A DNA stretch of 64,000 bases. It comes from Alnus glutinosa (Eukaryota > Streptophyta > Magnoliopsida > Fagales > Betulaceae). The notes beneath the pieces were generated by a model that was given only the letters and a program-made list of their open reading frames with translations, was not told the DNA's origin and did not search any database. The position numbers and the translations under genes are program-made. Numbering within the stretch: the first letter of the stretch is position 1; each line of letters opens with the position of its first letter. Below, one piece after another: positions 21,201-29,780 of the stretch. The stretch is taken from contig NC_084886.1 of assembly GCF_958979055.1 (NCBI RefSeq), forward strand, positions 52,621,102 through 52,685,101, read 5' to 3'.

Positions 21201-21497
21201 AATTTCTCAAATCATCTATAACTCAATTTTGTGAAACGTGAAATAAATCTCGACCGAAACTCTAATTAGGAGCTTAAGACAACAGCATGAGCGAAACAAA
21301 GAATAAACCTAAATTACCGCACCTTTTGGTTGCCAAGAAAGTGAAAGGAAAAGACCAGGTAAGTTTCCTTGGTTTTCCAATGTTTTCTTGGTAACCAAAC
21401 AGGGATGAGTGAGAAATTAGAGCTTACGGGGGGGAGAGACGCCGCACTTGAAGCACTCGAACAATCGATCAACGTCGTCCATGGGGTTCGCTGGCAT
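9270..21497 (-). CDS. PRIMPOL: PrimPol, DNA-directed primase/polymerase (14 exons)
   Basis: Exons on the minus strand, all with GT-AG borders and consistent phases: 21497-21428, 21180-21029, 20820-20651, 20546-20400, 20309-20258, 20117-19943, 13800-13718, 13394-13182, 12554-12438, 12221-12065, 11348-11241, 10977-10912, 10823-10558, 9359-9270. They give 1,866 nt, or 621 residues. The archaeo-eukaryotic primase motifs are present: metal-binding D-x-E in LYFDLEF (206-208), S-x-H in KFSRHLI (259-261) and the third acidic residue in LFVDTAVYSRNRCFR (D319). The UL52-type zinc knuckle is C470-x6-H477 plus C497-x4-C502. A basic run in exon 2 (RERKRRKRKSK) is a likely nuclear signal. Two acidic WW-containing stretches near the C-terminus resemble RPA-binding motifs. 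PrimPol reprimes DNA synthesis past lesions in nucleus and organelles. Intron 6 (13801-19942) holds a Ty3/gypsy element in the same orientation and intron 13 a LINE remnant. The exon model is my inference from homology and splice sites. Confidence 0.93.
9418..9790 (-). mobile_element. LINE-derived RNase H remnant in PrimPol intron 13
   Basis: The minus strand encodes, with interruptions, the C-terminal RNase H-like domain (RVT_3 type) common in plant non-LTR elements. Recognisable phrases are ICLEGDTLQIVN, then HVNRESNSAAHRLAK and VWIEEIPPSICDIV. In-frame stops lie between the phrases, so it is dead. Only the last part of a LINE is present. No poly-A tail or target duplication could be fixed. 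Confidence 0.75.
13993..14487 (-). repeat. 3' LTR of the chromovirus
   Basis: This 495-bp terminal repeat matches 18868-19365. Read on the plus strand it begins TGTTATAGGCCTGGG and ends GGTCCGTAACA, giving TG...CA ends on both strands. The last part of the gag-pol frame runs into it. Confidence 0.95.
14393..18838 (-). CDS. gag-pol polyprotein of the chromovirus
   Basis: This is one continuous frame of about 1,480 codons. I start it at the first ATG (MEQRIERVEKE, 18838), because the frame further upstream overlaps the primer-binding site and begins only with a TTG. In order it shows a coiled-coil N-terminus and gag; a zinc knuckle (CFNCDDKFSPGHRC); an aspartic protease (LLADTGSTHNF); reverse transcriptase (VLVFFDDILIYS); RNase H (IECDASGLGIGAVLM); an integrase HHCC finger (ending CDTCQRHK) and catalytic core (DFIDGLP, CDRDPVF, YHPQTDGQTE); and a chromodomain (ILDQRVQQGSTEVLVHWKEL). 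Chromodomains steer integration towards marked chromatin. The frame ends inside the 3' LTR. It belongs to the element, not to the host. Confidence 0.9.
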   Translation of the reverse strand: MEQRIERVEKEIGAMDVRMQKEMEMMLGTQKRMEEMLSALLSKSQSPREEEQTNAASSSRGRAGKDSNRAESGSSFPKVAKLNFPKYDGTEDPTSWVCRAEQFFEFQNTAEEDRVSLAAYHLEGEAQLWYQLFKETEEAASWESLKDGLHVRYGPTQFEDFFGDLTKLRQTGTVREYQGQYERLLSRAGRLSVTQQVGGFISGLKESIRPEVQASRPTSLTAAVGLARLYEGRLMSQRRSPQLFEPRRSAGQPSVPPLPSANLVRNRTPVIRKLSPAELKDRRERGLCFNCDDKFSPGHRCKKLFLIEGIYEEAEITDPTENEEAGEEEEFEIPEISLHAISGVPNPQTMRISGTIRKARVILLADTGSTHNFLNTRLAERLGLVPDKHTAFEVIVANGERLLSKGKCSAVPVFLEGTCFMLEFFLIDLQGYDSVLGAQWLKTLGPILWDFASLLMSFTWQGRRVTLTGINGPSNRVLDGSKMQRELRRSSEGILLQLLAVELGVEQHCPSISNPDLLQLLQEFQGLFEEPHGLPPARPHDHRIPLIQGSPPVNVRPYRYPHYQKNEIEKIVVGLLNTGEIRPSTSPYSSPVLLVKKHDGSWRLCVDYRALNRVTIKDKFPIPVVDELLDELQGAKYFSKLDLRSGYHQIRMQQQDIEKTAFRTHHGHFEFLVMPFGLTNAPSTFQSLMNDIFSSLLRKFVLVFFDDILIYSKNWTEHLQHLSAVFGLLRTNHLYVRKEKCSFGQQRVKYLGHVIDREGVAVDPDKIQAMLAWPKPHSLKALRGFLGLTGYYRKFIEHYGSIARPLTQLLKKDAWGWNKEAEDSFLRLKKAMTDAPVLALPDFSQQFVIECDASGLGIGAVLMQSHRPIAYFSQALHGRNLALSTYDKEMLALVTAVRKWRPYLLGHRFVVRTDHRSLKFLWDQTIATEAQQKWLLKLMGYDFSIEYKKGYENRAADALSRQMEGTLLAVSAPIPHWIMPIQQEIQQDPDLIVLTEKIKQGNITGPWSLQGGLIYFKNRIYLNSASPITATIIAEFHNSTHEGYQKGLKRLKSVFYWSQMKQQLREFIKNCDTCQRHKVDNTKPAGLLQPLSIPEQVWTDISMDFIDGLPTSYGRTTILVVVDRLSKYGHFTPLKHPYTAAQVAKTFFEVIFRLHGIPSSIVCDRDPVFTGIFWKELFRLHGTKLNFSSAYHPQTDGQTEIVNRTIEMYLRCFTSSSPKLWAKWLLWVEFCYNTSFHSATKRTPFEIVYGRPPPSLLPYVPGTTKSAAVEDTLKTRDEVLKEVRQHLLAAQNRMKQVYDKDHTERSFSEGEWVYLRLQGYRQHSVQKRQDQKLAPKFYGPYRIIKKIGPVAYQLALPPKAKIHNVFHVSVLKKWVGVGVPVQEDLPIFSQDSRLTPQAILDQRVQQGSTEVLVHWKELSPADATWEPLTDFQLRFPTFTLEDKGHSKGGGVLRTYVRRPKRVQQHDETLTVAHSKPNPSGG
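14488..14502 (-). promoter_or_regulatory. Polypurine tract of the chromovirus
   Basis: The minus strand reads AAGGGCGGAGGAG directly upstream of the 3' LTR, the expected plus-strand primer site. Confidence 0.7.
18852..18864 (-). promoter_or_regulatory. Primer-binding site (initiator tRNA-Met)
   Basis: The minus strand reads TGGTATCAGAGCC three bases after the 5' LTR, complementary to the 3' end of plant initiator tRNA-Met. Confidence 0.9.
18868..19365 (-). repeat. 5' LTR of the chromovirus
   Basis: This 498-bp terminal repeat is nearly identical to 13993-14487. It should carry the element's promoter. Because the element lies in the same orientation as PrimPol, its start and poly-A signals act on the same strand as the host gene. 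Confidence 0.95.
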
Positions 21498-21854
21498 TTT
21501 CTAGGGTTTTATTTTTCCCAAATGAGTGGATTTTAGTTTTTGGCCTTTCTTACGTGAAAGCGGGAATTTGATTTTTGAAAAGAGAATTGACTCCGGTCAC
21601 TCCGGTGTCCGGTGACTCCAGTCGTGGACCAAATCCATATTCTCCCAGGAGGAGGGTGGGTCGTTCAGTAGTTGCGAATTGGAAAGCCTGAAAAAAAAAA
21701 TAATAATAATTAATTCTTCGGTTTTTGGAAAACATTTTTCTCTTTTTTATTTAAATACTTTTTTAGTAGATGTATTTTACATCCTTATTAAATAGCCACC
21801 ACCATTTGCTTTGCCAAAGAATCACAGATAGCATTGGTAGACATTTTTTATAAA
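21498..21854. other. Upstream region of PrimPol
   Basis: No gene is seen. The 5' flank and probable promoter of PrimPol lie here, ending at the MITE that begins at 21855. Confidence 0.4.
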
Positions 21855-22020
21855 GAATAATGATTCAATATATCCAAATATATAATTTTTTACCATTTTG
21901 CTTATGTGGTAAGGTGGTCCTTACTATTTTTTGAGTTTTTTTATTTTTTAAAAATAAATTAAAGTGGGGGACTACCTTGCCACATAGACAAAGTGGTGAA
22001 AAGTTGTATATTATCACTCC
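21855..22020. mobile_element. Short TIR MITE with 8-bp target duplication (hAT-like)
   Basis: This 166-bp element has inverted halves: the left phrase CCATTTTGCTTATGTGGTAAGGTGGTCC is answered on the right by GGACTACCTTGCCACATAGACAAAGTGG. The outer ends are GAATAATGATTCAATATA and the complement of GGAGTGATAATATACAAC. TTTATAAA occurs on both sides (21847-21854 and 22021-22028), which fits an 8-bp hAT-type duplication. A relative lies at about 47613-47778. Confidence 0.7.
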
Positions 22021-22098
22021 TTTATAAAACGCATTTTGCACTGTTGTCTATTTTTTTTTTTTGTCCAAAAACTTAATGACTCGCTTGGTTAAATTTAT

Positions 22099-22835
22099 GG
22101 GATAATTGTACCGTTGGTCCCTGTGATATGCCATAATTTTTTTCACTCCCTATGGTTTAAAAAGTTCATGAGAGATTCCTGTGGTATGCAATAATTACGT
22201 TTTACTCCCTGGGTTGATTTTCCGTCTACAATTTTGACGGAATCTGTTAGCCCTACACATCAGCGACACATGTCGCCATCTTAATAAAAAAAATATATAA
22301 ATTTATTAAAAAATAAATAAATAAACTTATTTTTTAAAAAAACAAAAAAACAAAAAAAAACAAAAAACAAAAAAAAAAAAAAGAAGAAGAAGAAAAAAGG
22401 GCAGGCTTGGGGTGGCTGCACCCCCTTGGGGGGTGGCCAGGCCACCCCCAATGGCCTGGGAGTGGCCACGCGCCACCCCCGACGGCCTCTGGGGGTGGCG
22501 CGCGGCCACCCCCTTTGCCCCCATTTTTGTTTTTTCCTTTTTTTTTTTGAATTTTAATTTTTTTAAAAAAATAAGTATTTTAATTTTTTTTTTTTAATAA
22601 ATTTATATTATTTTATTAAGATTGGACATGTCAGTGCCACGTGTCACCAATAAGATGACGACACGTGGCGCTGACGTGGCATTTGACGGAATTTGTTAAA
22701 AATTTTAATAGAATTTGACGCCAGTGATCGATTTATAATTATTGCATACCACAAGGATCTTCCATGCACTTTTTAAACCATAGAGAGTGAAAAATAATTA
22801 TGACATACCACAGGGACCAATAGTATAATTATCCC
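22099..22835. mobile_element. Non-autonomous TIR element (MULE-type MITE), 737 bp
   Basis: The ends are GGGATAATTGTACCGTTGG and, on the right, its near complement ending ATAATTATCCC. The TIRs extend for more than 100 bp and include GGTCCCTGTG...ATAATTTTTTTCACTCCC and ATTTTGACGGAAT. The 9-bp flanks TAAATTTAT (22090-22098) and TGAATTTAT (22836-22844) differ at one base. The core (about 22395-22525) is very GC-rich and built from palindromes such as GGGGTGGCCAGGCCACCCCC, between long A and T runs. No protein is encoded. Confidence 0.85.
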
Positions 22836-22844
22836 TGAATTTAT

Positions 22845-23558
22845 TAATAATTATCACGTATTTCGTATGTCATATTAATATTATTCAAAAAACTAATAAT
22901 AATAATGATGGATTGGGGGATTCACCCCACCCCACCGGTAGGTGGCGAGGTGGATCCGACAATACTATGGGTCGCGAGGGGATCCCACCCCACCAAAAGT
23001 GGGTGGATACCTCTCCTTACTATTATTTTCTTTTAAAAAAAAAAAAAAAAAAACTTATCTTTTATATCTTTTTGAAATATTTTTTTTTAAAAAAATTTTT
23101 TATTTATTAATACTAATGTAACATATAAGATACGTGACCGTTGCTATTAGGCTTGGGTGTGACCTAAAATTAACTGAAGTACGAACTGCGTTATAAAATG
23201 TTCACGTATATCATTTGTGACAATTTTATAAAATAAGGTAGCTATTTTTGTAAAAGAAAAAGGTGACTAAATTTAGTAGTATATATGCAATCTAGGCATC
23301 TACTGTTTGTTTTGTAGGATGTTAGGTACTGGACACGACACAACAAAAACATCCTACAAAAGAAACTAATAAAATCAATCTGCACCGTTTCATATTTAAT
23401 CCATCTATTTTCTTATGCAAAATCACGGCATATAATAAACTATAAATTACATTTTCCCCAGAAAAGACAAGAGTCACCATACAAAATCTCAGGAATCTTT
23501 CGAGGACTTCGCCAATGATTTCTCTCATTGCTTCTGATACCTCTTTCCGCTTGTTTCC
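22845..23558. other. Intergenic region upstream of ADCL, no gene seen
   Basis: The first part has a GC-rich palindromic patch (about 22905-23010, with GGGATTCACCCCACCCCACC and GGATCCCACCCCACC) followed by an A-run. It resembles the core of the MITEs here, but no terminal repeats could be found. The part next to 23558 probably holds the ADCL promoter. Confidence 0.4.
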
Positions 23559-26500
23559 ATGACTTCTCTCTCGTCTTGCCCCAAAATTGTCTCACATGAC
23601 CCACGAGTTCCCTCAAATGTCCATGATCATTCGCATAAGTCAAACGTAATTTTCCGCAATCTTTCACTTCCGGGACTTGGATTTCGGAATTCTCAACATG
23701 GGTCGCACACAAAAATGATAATTTTGAGAAGTTCTAATCACACTGAATCTTTGGTTGGTGAGTTTTCTATTTATCTTCTTTTTTTTTTTTCTTTTTTCTC
23801 CATATTCTCCATTATTGTTGGGTTTGCTATGATTCATCATACTCTCCGTTACGAACTTGTTTAGAGTCAAAAAACTTGAAAAGACAAATAAAACCATAGA
23901 TATAATTTCATATAACTGTAATTCTTGAAAAAGGACATCTATGTATGTATAATTGCTTTAGGTTGGTATTTAGTTAATCTTTCTTTATCTGGGTAATGAT
24001 TTGGGTCCTTAAAAACTGATGTAAGGTTCACTTTATTGTGGCAGATTCTGCTGCTCAAATATCTGATGTTCCAAACTTGTCTTGTTTAGAGGTTAATATT
24101 CCTAGACCCTTCTGTGCTTTCACTTATTTGCATTTCCATATGGATGTGATCATTTTAACTTACCATGGAAAATCATAATCTAAAGGGAACAAGAAAAGAA
24201 GAGCAAAGACTCTTAAAATGGATTGGTTTATGCATGAAAATACGTTTAATGTGTAATGGGTCAAGATTGAGACTTGTGGTTTCTTGACCTTACTTCATGT
24301 TAGTATATTACCGTTGTTACAATATTACCATATTTGTGCCATAATATTTTTGAAATATTCTCAGCATATTATGGTAATATTCTTTATTCACTACCATATT
24401 AGCTTAAATATTCTAGGTATTATTTCTTAATTTTGTATTTAATGCATTTACTTTCTTTTACTGGCCTCATTCAAATATACATAAGCCATTCTATTGTACA
24501 ATTTACTCATCAGTACAAACTTCTTTTCTACAATTCTTTAGTTTGTCTTTTTCTTCGTTAGAATATAAATTAAACGATTAAATTCATCATTTCCTATCGG
24601 TTTAAGGTTTTGAAATAATTGATGATTTAACATGATATCAAAGCAAATATCTTGAGTTCGAGCCTTGTCTCTGTCATTTACTTCCTATTTCAATTAAATA
24701 TTTTATATGTTGGCCTCACTTATTAAGAAAGATAATGAGAAGTATTAAAATATTAATTAAATGATTAAATTCACCAAATTAATAGAATTACTTTCTCTGT
24801 TAGTAACTTTTTTTTTTATTTGGACATTTCTTAAGGCTATTGAAAGGCTAAAAACAAACCGAGAAACCCAAAAGGCCAAGCAGCAATTCTTGGCCATGTA
24901 CTCTAGTGTTTTTGGTGGAATAACTACAGATCCAGCAGCTATGGTGATCCCCATTGATGACCACATGGTCCACAGAGGGCATGGTGTTTTCGATACTGCA
25001 GCCATCATGGATGGGTTAGTGATTTTGGCTCCATAATACAGAGTTTTTCTTTTTTAACTTTGTAAATACACTTCAAATATTGTTAAGCTCTTCTAATGCG
25101 CACATTATACGAAGGCCTCAAAGGTCAAAACATTTTATATAAAGAAATAGTCTATTATGAATATATAATATTAGAACTTTTCCACAAGAGAATTTGTCAT
25201 AGTAAATTATGAACTTGAATTTTTACAAATATTTCCTAGATTTGTATCCTTTGCCTGTTTCTTGAAAAGCAAAAACAATTACTTGTACCTAGTGAATCAT
25301 ATGATAAACTTCTGTGGTTAGCAATAGAAAACAGCTAATATTTATTTACCGGTTCAACTATTAGATCATTTTAATTCTATGCAAGTATTCTAGTTTTAGT
25401 CTGGTCTTAAACTTGTGATTTTCAAGCTAATTATCGACCAAGCTCCTAATAGTATTTTTTTCACACCCCCCAGATACCTCTACGAGTTGGACGAACACCT
25501 TGACCGAATTTTAAGGTCTGCATCAATGGCCAAAATTAAACTCCCATTTAATCGGGAAAAAATAAGAAGAATACTTATACAAACTGTCCGTGCTTCCAAG
25601 TGTAGAAAAGGATCACTGAGATACTGGCTCTCAGTAGGACCTGGCGATTTCCAACTATCCCCATCTGGCTGCCACCAACCAGCTCTTTATGCTGTTGTAA
25701 TCCAAGATCAATCACCATTTGATTCAAAGGGCATCCAAGTAATAACCTCATCAGTCCCAATAAAACCTCCTCAATTTGCTACCATGAAAAGTGTGAATTA
25801 CCTCCCAAATGTGCTTTCAAAGATGGAGGCGGAAGAAAATGGTGCATATGCAGCTATTTGGCTGGATAGCGATGGATTCGTTGCTGAAGGGCCTAACATG
25901 AATGTGGCGTTTGTTACAAAGCAGAAGGAACTTATCATGCCTAATTTTGACTATATTCTAAGTGGGTGCACAGCTAAGAGAGTTTTGACTCTTGCGGCAG
26001 AACTGGTTAGGGAGGGCAAGCTTCGGGAAATCAAAGTAAGAAATGTGACTGTTGAGGAAGGGAAGAAAGCTGATGAGATGATGCTTATTGGCAGTGGAGT
26101 TCTCGTTCGGCCTGTCGTGCAGTGGGATGAGCAGGTCATTGGTGATGGTAGGAACTTTCCTGTTATGTACCGTCACTGTGTACCTACCCCCTAGAAGTAG
26201 TGATTTGTTTTAGATACATAAATATGTGTAGGCATATGTGCATTTTAGGTTTGTCATAAATCGGTGTCTCATTATTTTCTGAGCTGACTAAATCTATGCA
26301 CATGATTTGTCCCAAATGCTTTAGTTGGTTTAATGATTTGACATGTGTTTGTGTTCTATGATCTGTTATGAGATTTTTGAACTGATAAAAAGTTGTTAGA
26401 AGCATGAGTTCCTTCCATAACTAGTTATAGAACAAACACCATTAAGCACAGTGTAGCTCATTTAGCATTTTCCAGTTCTGGTGGAGCCAATTTAGTAATT

Positions 26501-26848
26501 TACCAACGTTGGATGAGCAGATTTTGAAAAAAAAAAAGAAGAAGATTTATGCATGTTTGAAGTTGCTTTTATATATGTGCACTATATTGTTACATTCATT
26601 CTGGCCTTTTAAGCAATACCTAAAAGTAATGCATTGTCTATCATTATATTCTATGGCCCTTAAAGATATCCTCTTACTTAAATTGTTGAGTTGAAAGAAT
26701 GTTGCTTATAAAACTTTGGAAGTTGATAAGTTGCAATTTTTGTTTCTTTTTAGGCAAAGAAGGTCCTGTGGCTCTCGGTCTCTTGAATCTCGTTATTGAG
26801 GACATGAAATCCGGTCCCCCTACAGTTCGTGTTCCTGTTCCTTACTAA
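23559..26848 (+). CDS. ADCL: Plastid ADC lyase / D-amino-acid transaminase (class IV PLP enzyme), 5 exons
   Basis: Exons with GT-AG borders and consistent phases: 23559-23757, 24045-24091, 24836-25014, 25474-26147, 26754-26848. They give 1,194 nt, or 397 residues. Exon 1 (MTSLSSCPKIVSHDPR...) is Ser/Arg/His-rich, as expected of a plastid transit peptide. The class IV fold shows FGGITTDPAAMVIPIDDHMV, HRGHGVFDTA, the PLP lysine in FATMKSVNYLPNV (about K247), the glutamate of GFVAEGPNMNVAF and the loop KADEMMLIGSG; it ends RVPVPY. From memory it matches Arabidopsis At5g57850, reported both as aminodeoxychorismate lyase (p-aminobenzoate for folate) and as a D-amino-acid transaminase. Which activity dominates cannot be read from the sequence. 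A TRIM-like repeat sits in intron 2. In Arabidopsis the orthologue is not in the At5g52780-52810 block, so its position here is lineage-specific or ancestral. Confidence 0.92.
24556..24776 (+). mobile_element. TRIM-like LTR element, degraded, in ADCL intron 2
   Basis: A short LTR (about 24556-24632, ending GATGATTTAACA) is followed by a primer-site-like TGATATCAAAGC, a short interior, and a second partial LTR from about 24743. It belongs to a family with further copies at about 30660-30860, 34422-34540, 35578-35840 and 53390-53515. It is old and broken. Confidence 0.6.
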
Positions 26849-27659
26849 GCTTGCTTAATTCCTTCTCTTGATGTTGCGTGACAGAGCTTTTATTAGAGAA
26901 TTACTCTGTCATGGTTGTGAGCTTGTGAGATGTGGAGTTCTGTCCTTCAACCTTTACTGCAAATTCTACCATCCTTTGTGACAAATAAGTTCATTACATT
27001 CTTGACATATTTGATTATAGCTTTTCTACTGAAAGCAGGCAATGTCAGGTTTGATGATAGCTTTTCTATTTGGTCTTGTATTAAAGACATAATAACAGTG
27101 AGCTTCAGTTGTGCTTAGAAGCAATGTAAAATATAAGGTTTTCAATTTTTCTTTTTTCAGTATAAATGGTTGATGCAAAAGTACTGTTCTTTTCCTCCCT
27201 CCAAATTGGCCCCATAAAAATTCCTCTCAGGTGGTCTTGTGTTTACATCTTATAGCCATAGGAATAACTTGGGAGATTGTAGTGATTGCTTGAATTTTGC
27301 AAGCCGAGCAATGGAGGAGTTCATGCGTAAATTTTGTTGCTAAAACACATAAGATAGCGTTTCTGAGTGAAAATGCTCTGTTTGTTAATGTGTTTTTTAT
27401 TTGTTTGAAAAGGGTTCTGATTCACATAATTGTGAAAACAGTTTTAACTGTTTTGTGTTAATATTTTTATTTCTGAAAGCAGAAAACAAAAATACCATTA
27501 TGGTACAAGCTCATAACATGATCAGGGGTAACCCGTCAAAGATTTCTCACCATCTGCCAGACACAAGTTAACAAAATTTTCCCCAATCCCAGCTCTAGAA
27601 TTGGAAATTTTTTTATACCATCAAGAATTCAGATTAAATTCAAATAATTGCAGGGATTA

Positions 27660-27712
<53 letters not shown>

Positions 27713-29780
27713 AGTTATCAAAAGGAAATACAAGTTAATTTGTGAAGTTGTCAGAAAAGACATTCATTCATATTCATACTGGAGAGATAATTACAGAATA
27801 CTAGTGGAGCATCCATTTGCATTCACCGTCAAATATGCTGCGTAGTTGTTGTCCAAGCCATTGCTTTGCGATAAGTGATAAGATATTTGTTAGGTACTAA
27901 ATTTTTATTTTTATTTTTTTAATGTTTGACGGTTTGGGCACAAGAAAAAACGAAGTAAAAAACTTTCCACTACTTACCAAAAACAAAAAAGAACTACTAC
28001 TTCCTTGGGCTAGTTGATTATTCAGGTTGTTGAACCAAAATTTCGGATGGTCGTGCTGACGATGAGTCACTTGTAAAACAATAAAATTAGTCACCAAAAA
28101 CCCTTTGGTTTTCACGGAACCGAAGACACTTCGATGTTTAAGTTACTATGATAGTATATTTGTAGAGAGATAAAACCGAATAAAGAGAGTGGGAGAGACA
28201 ACATGATTGTGTGTACATGGAGATGTGTGTCTCTTTTTAGAGGAGACTTCATGTAGAAAGTCCATTGGATGCTTGCCATGTAATGTGCTTAGCTGTATGA
28301 GATTTTATCATGTAGTGTGGTGCTTGAGTGGACCCTAGGCATATTTATTGTACTAACACAGGTCTCTATAGACTTTTTTTTTTTTTTTTTTTGTAAGGAT
28401 TGTTTTAGTAATACTTTTCTTGCTTGCTAATGAGAAGGTTTATGGTTCAATGGTCGTGAGTGAAACAATTGTCAGCCACGGCTTGATCCATCATGAATAA
28501 AAAATAGTGTAATAACAAGGATACATCTATTATTGTCATTGTTAACAAAAGAGAAAATAAAAAATGGTGAAGCTGGCTGTTCAATTGTTCATAACCAAAA
28601 ATGAGCTTTCAAAATAAATGCCATATGAACATTGCAATGGCCATTCAAAAATGGTGAAGCTGACAGTCACCCTCAAGTTAAAAATCAAAAAATATTGTTA
28701 CTTGAACTTTCTTTCTGCACTTCCTTGAAACGGCCATTGACTTCAGTAGGTACTTTTCACAAGTATACCCTCTGGCTGTTGAATTCGAGAATCAATTAAT
28801 GGGTATGTTTGTTAATGTATTTTGGTGGTGTTTTTTTTGTTTTTGGTTAAAACAAAATGTTATGATGTGACATAAATGTAAAACAATTTTGTGCCTTTTG
28901 TTAATATTTTTGTTTTGAGAACATAAAACAAAAAAGAGAAAAAAGAGAATTTTAACAAAGGAAGCTGATATTACTGCTCATTCGGAACAGCCAGTCAGGC
29001 AGAGGAAACGAAATTTAGATGAAATTGATTTAGTGTTAGAAGGTATATATGTGAAATATCAAAAATAAATCATGCTGAAACCATCAAAAACTACAACTTT
29101 TTCAATGGCAGTAGTGCACTGCTATAATAGATGAATCACTTTTGCATATGCAGTTTTATTCTTCCTCTGCTTCAACTTTCGAGTGAGAGACAATATCATC
29201 TAGGCGCTAATAGGGGAAGGTGGATAGGAGGAGGAATAGATAAAGAATATAGCTGAGAAGGGAAAATAAAATAAATTATGTATATGTTCTCCTGTTATGG
29301 CCAAACATGTGTCATGTTTTGAGGCCAATTCCAGACTTCCAGTCAATTCTTTGACTTACAATAACTTTTCAGTAAGGCCGAGTGCAAATTCTTGGTTTTT
29401 TAATTGATTTTAATTGTGACTGACGCCTGACTGTGATAGTTCTTAAGCAACCTTCATTTACAGTCCTTAAGTCTTGGTTTCAGTCTCTCCTACAACTAAA
29501 AGCAGGAGCCCCTTCACAATCAATAAAAGTTGTAAAAAATTTATTTTTTCATTTTGTTTACCAGTCAAACATGAAACTCCATACCCCATTATCATTCTTA
29601 ATGCTTCAACAAGAGCAACTTGTCTCTTCAGAATCAACAGAGACAAAATTTGGGTATTGGACTTTTGAGTTTGAAGATTCTGTATCCATCTTCAGATGCT
29701 TTGCTTGTCAATAAAGCCAACCCCTCTAGAGACTGTTTATGCCATTATAATCTGTTGCTTCTTTGTTTGTTTTTTGCACG
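26849..29780. other. Intergenic region between ADCL and DUF21-A, no gene seen
   Basis: This is 2.9 kb of AT-rich DNA. It holds the ADCL 3' flank, a CT dinucleotide run at 27661-27709 and a T-run at about 28376-28393. The last 300 bp (about 29480-29780) resemble the upstream region of DUF21-B (about 38110-38450), so they are the shared promoter or 5' leader of the duplicated pair. Confidence 0.5.
27661..27709. repeat. CT dinucleotide microsatellite
   Basis: A pure run of about 24 CT units. Confidence 0.95.
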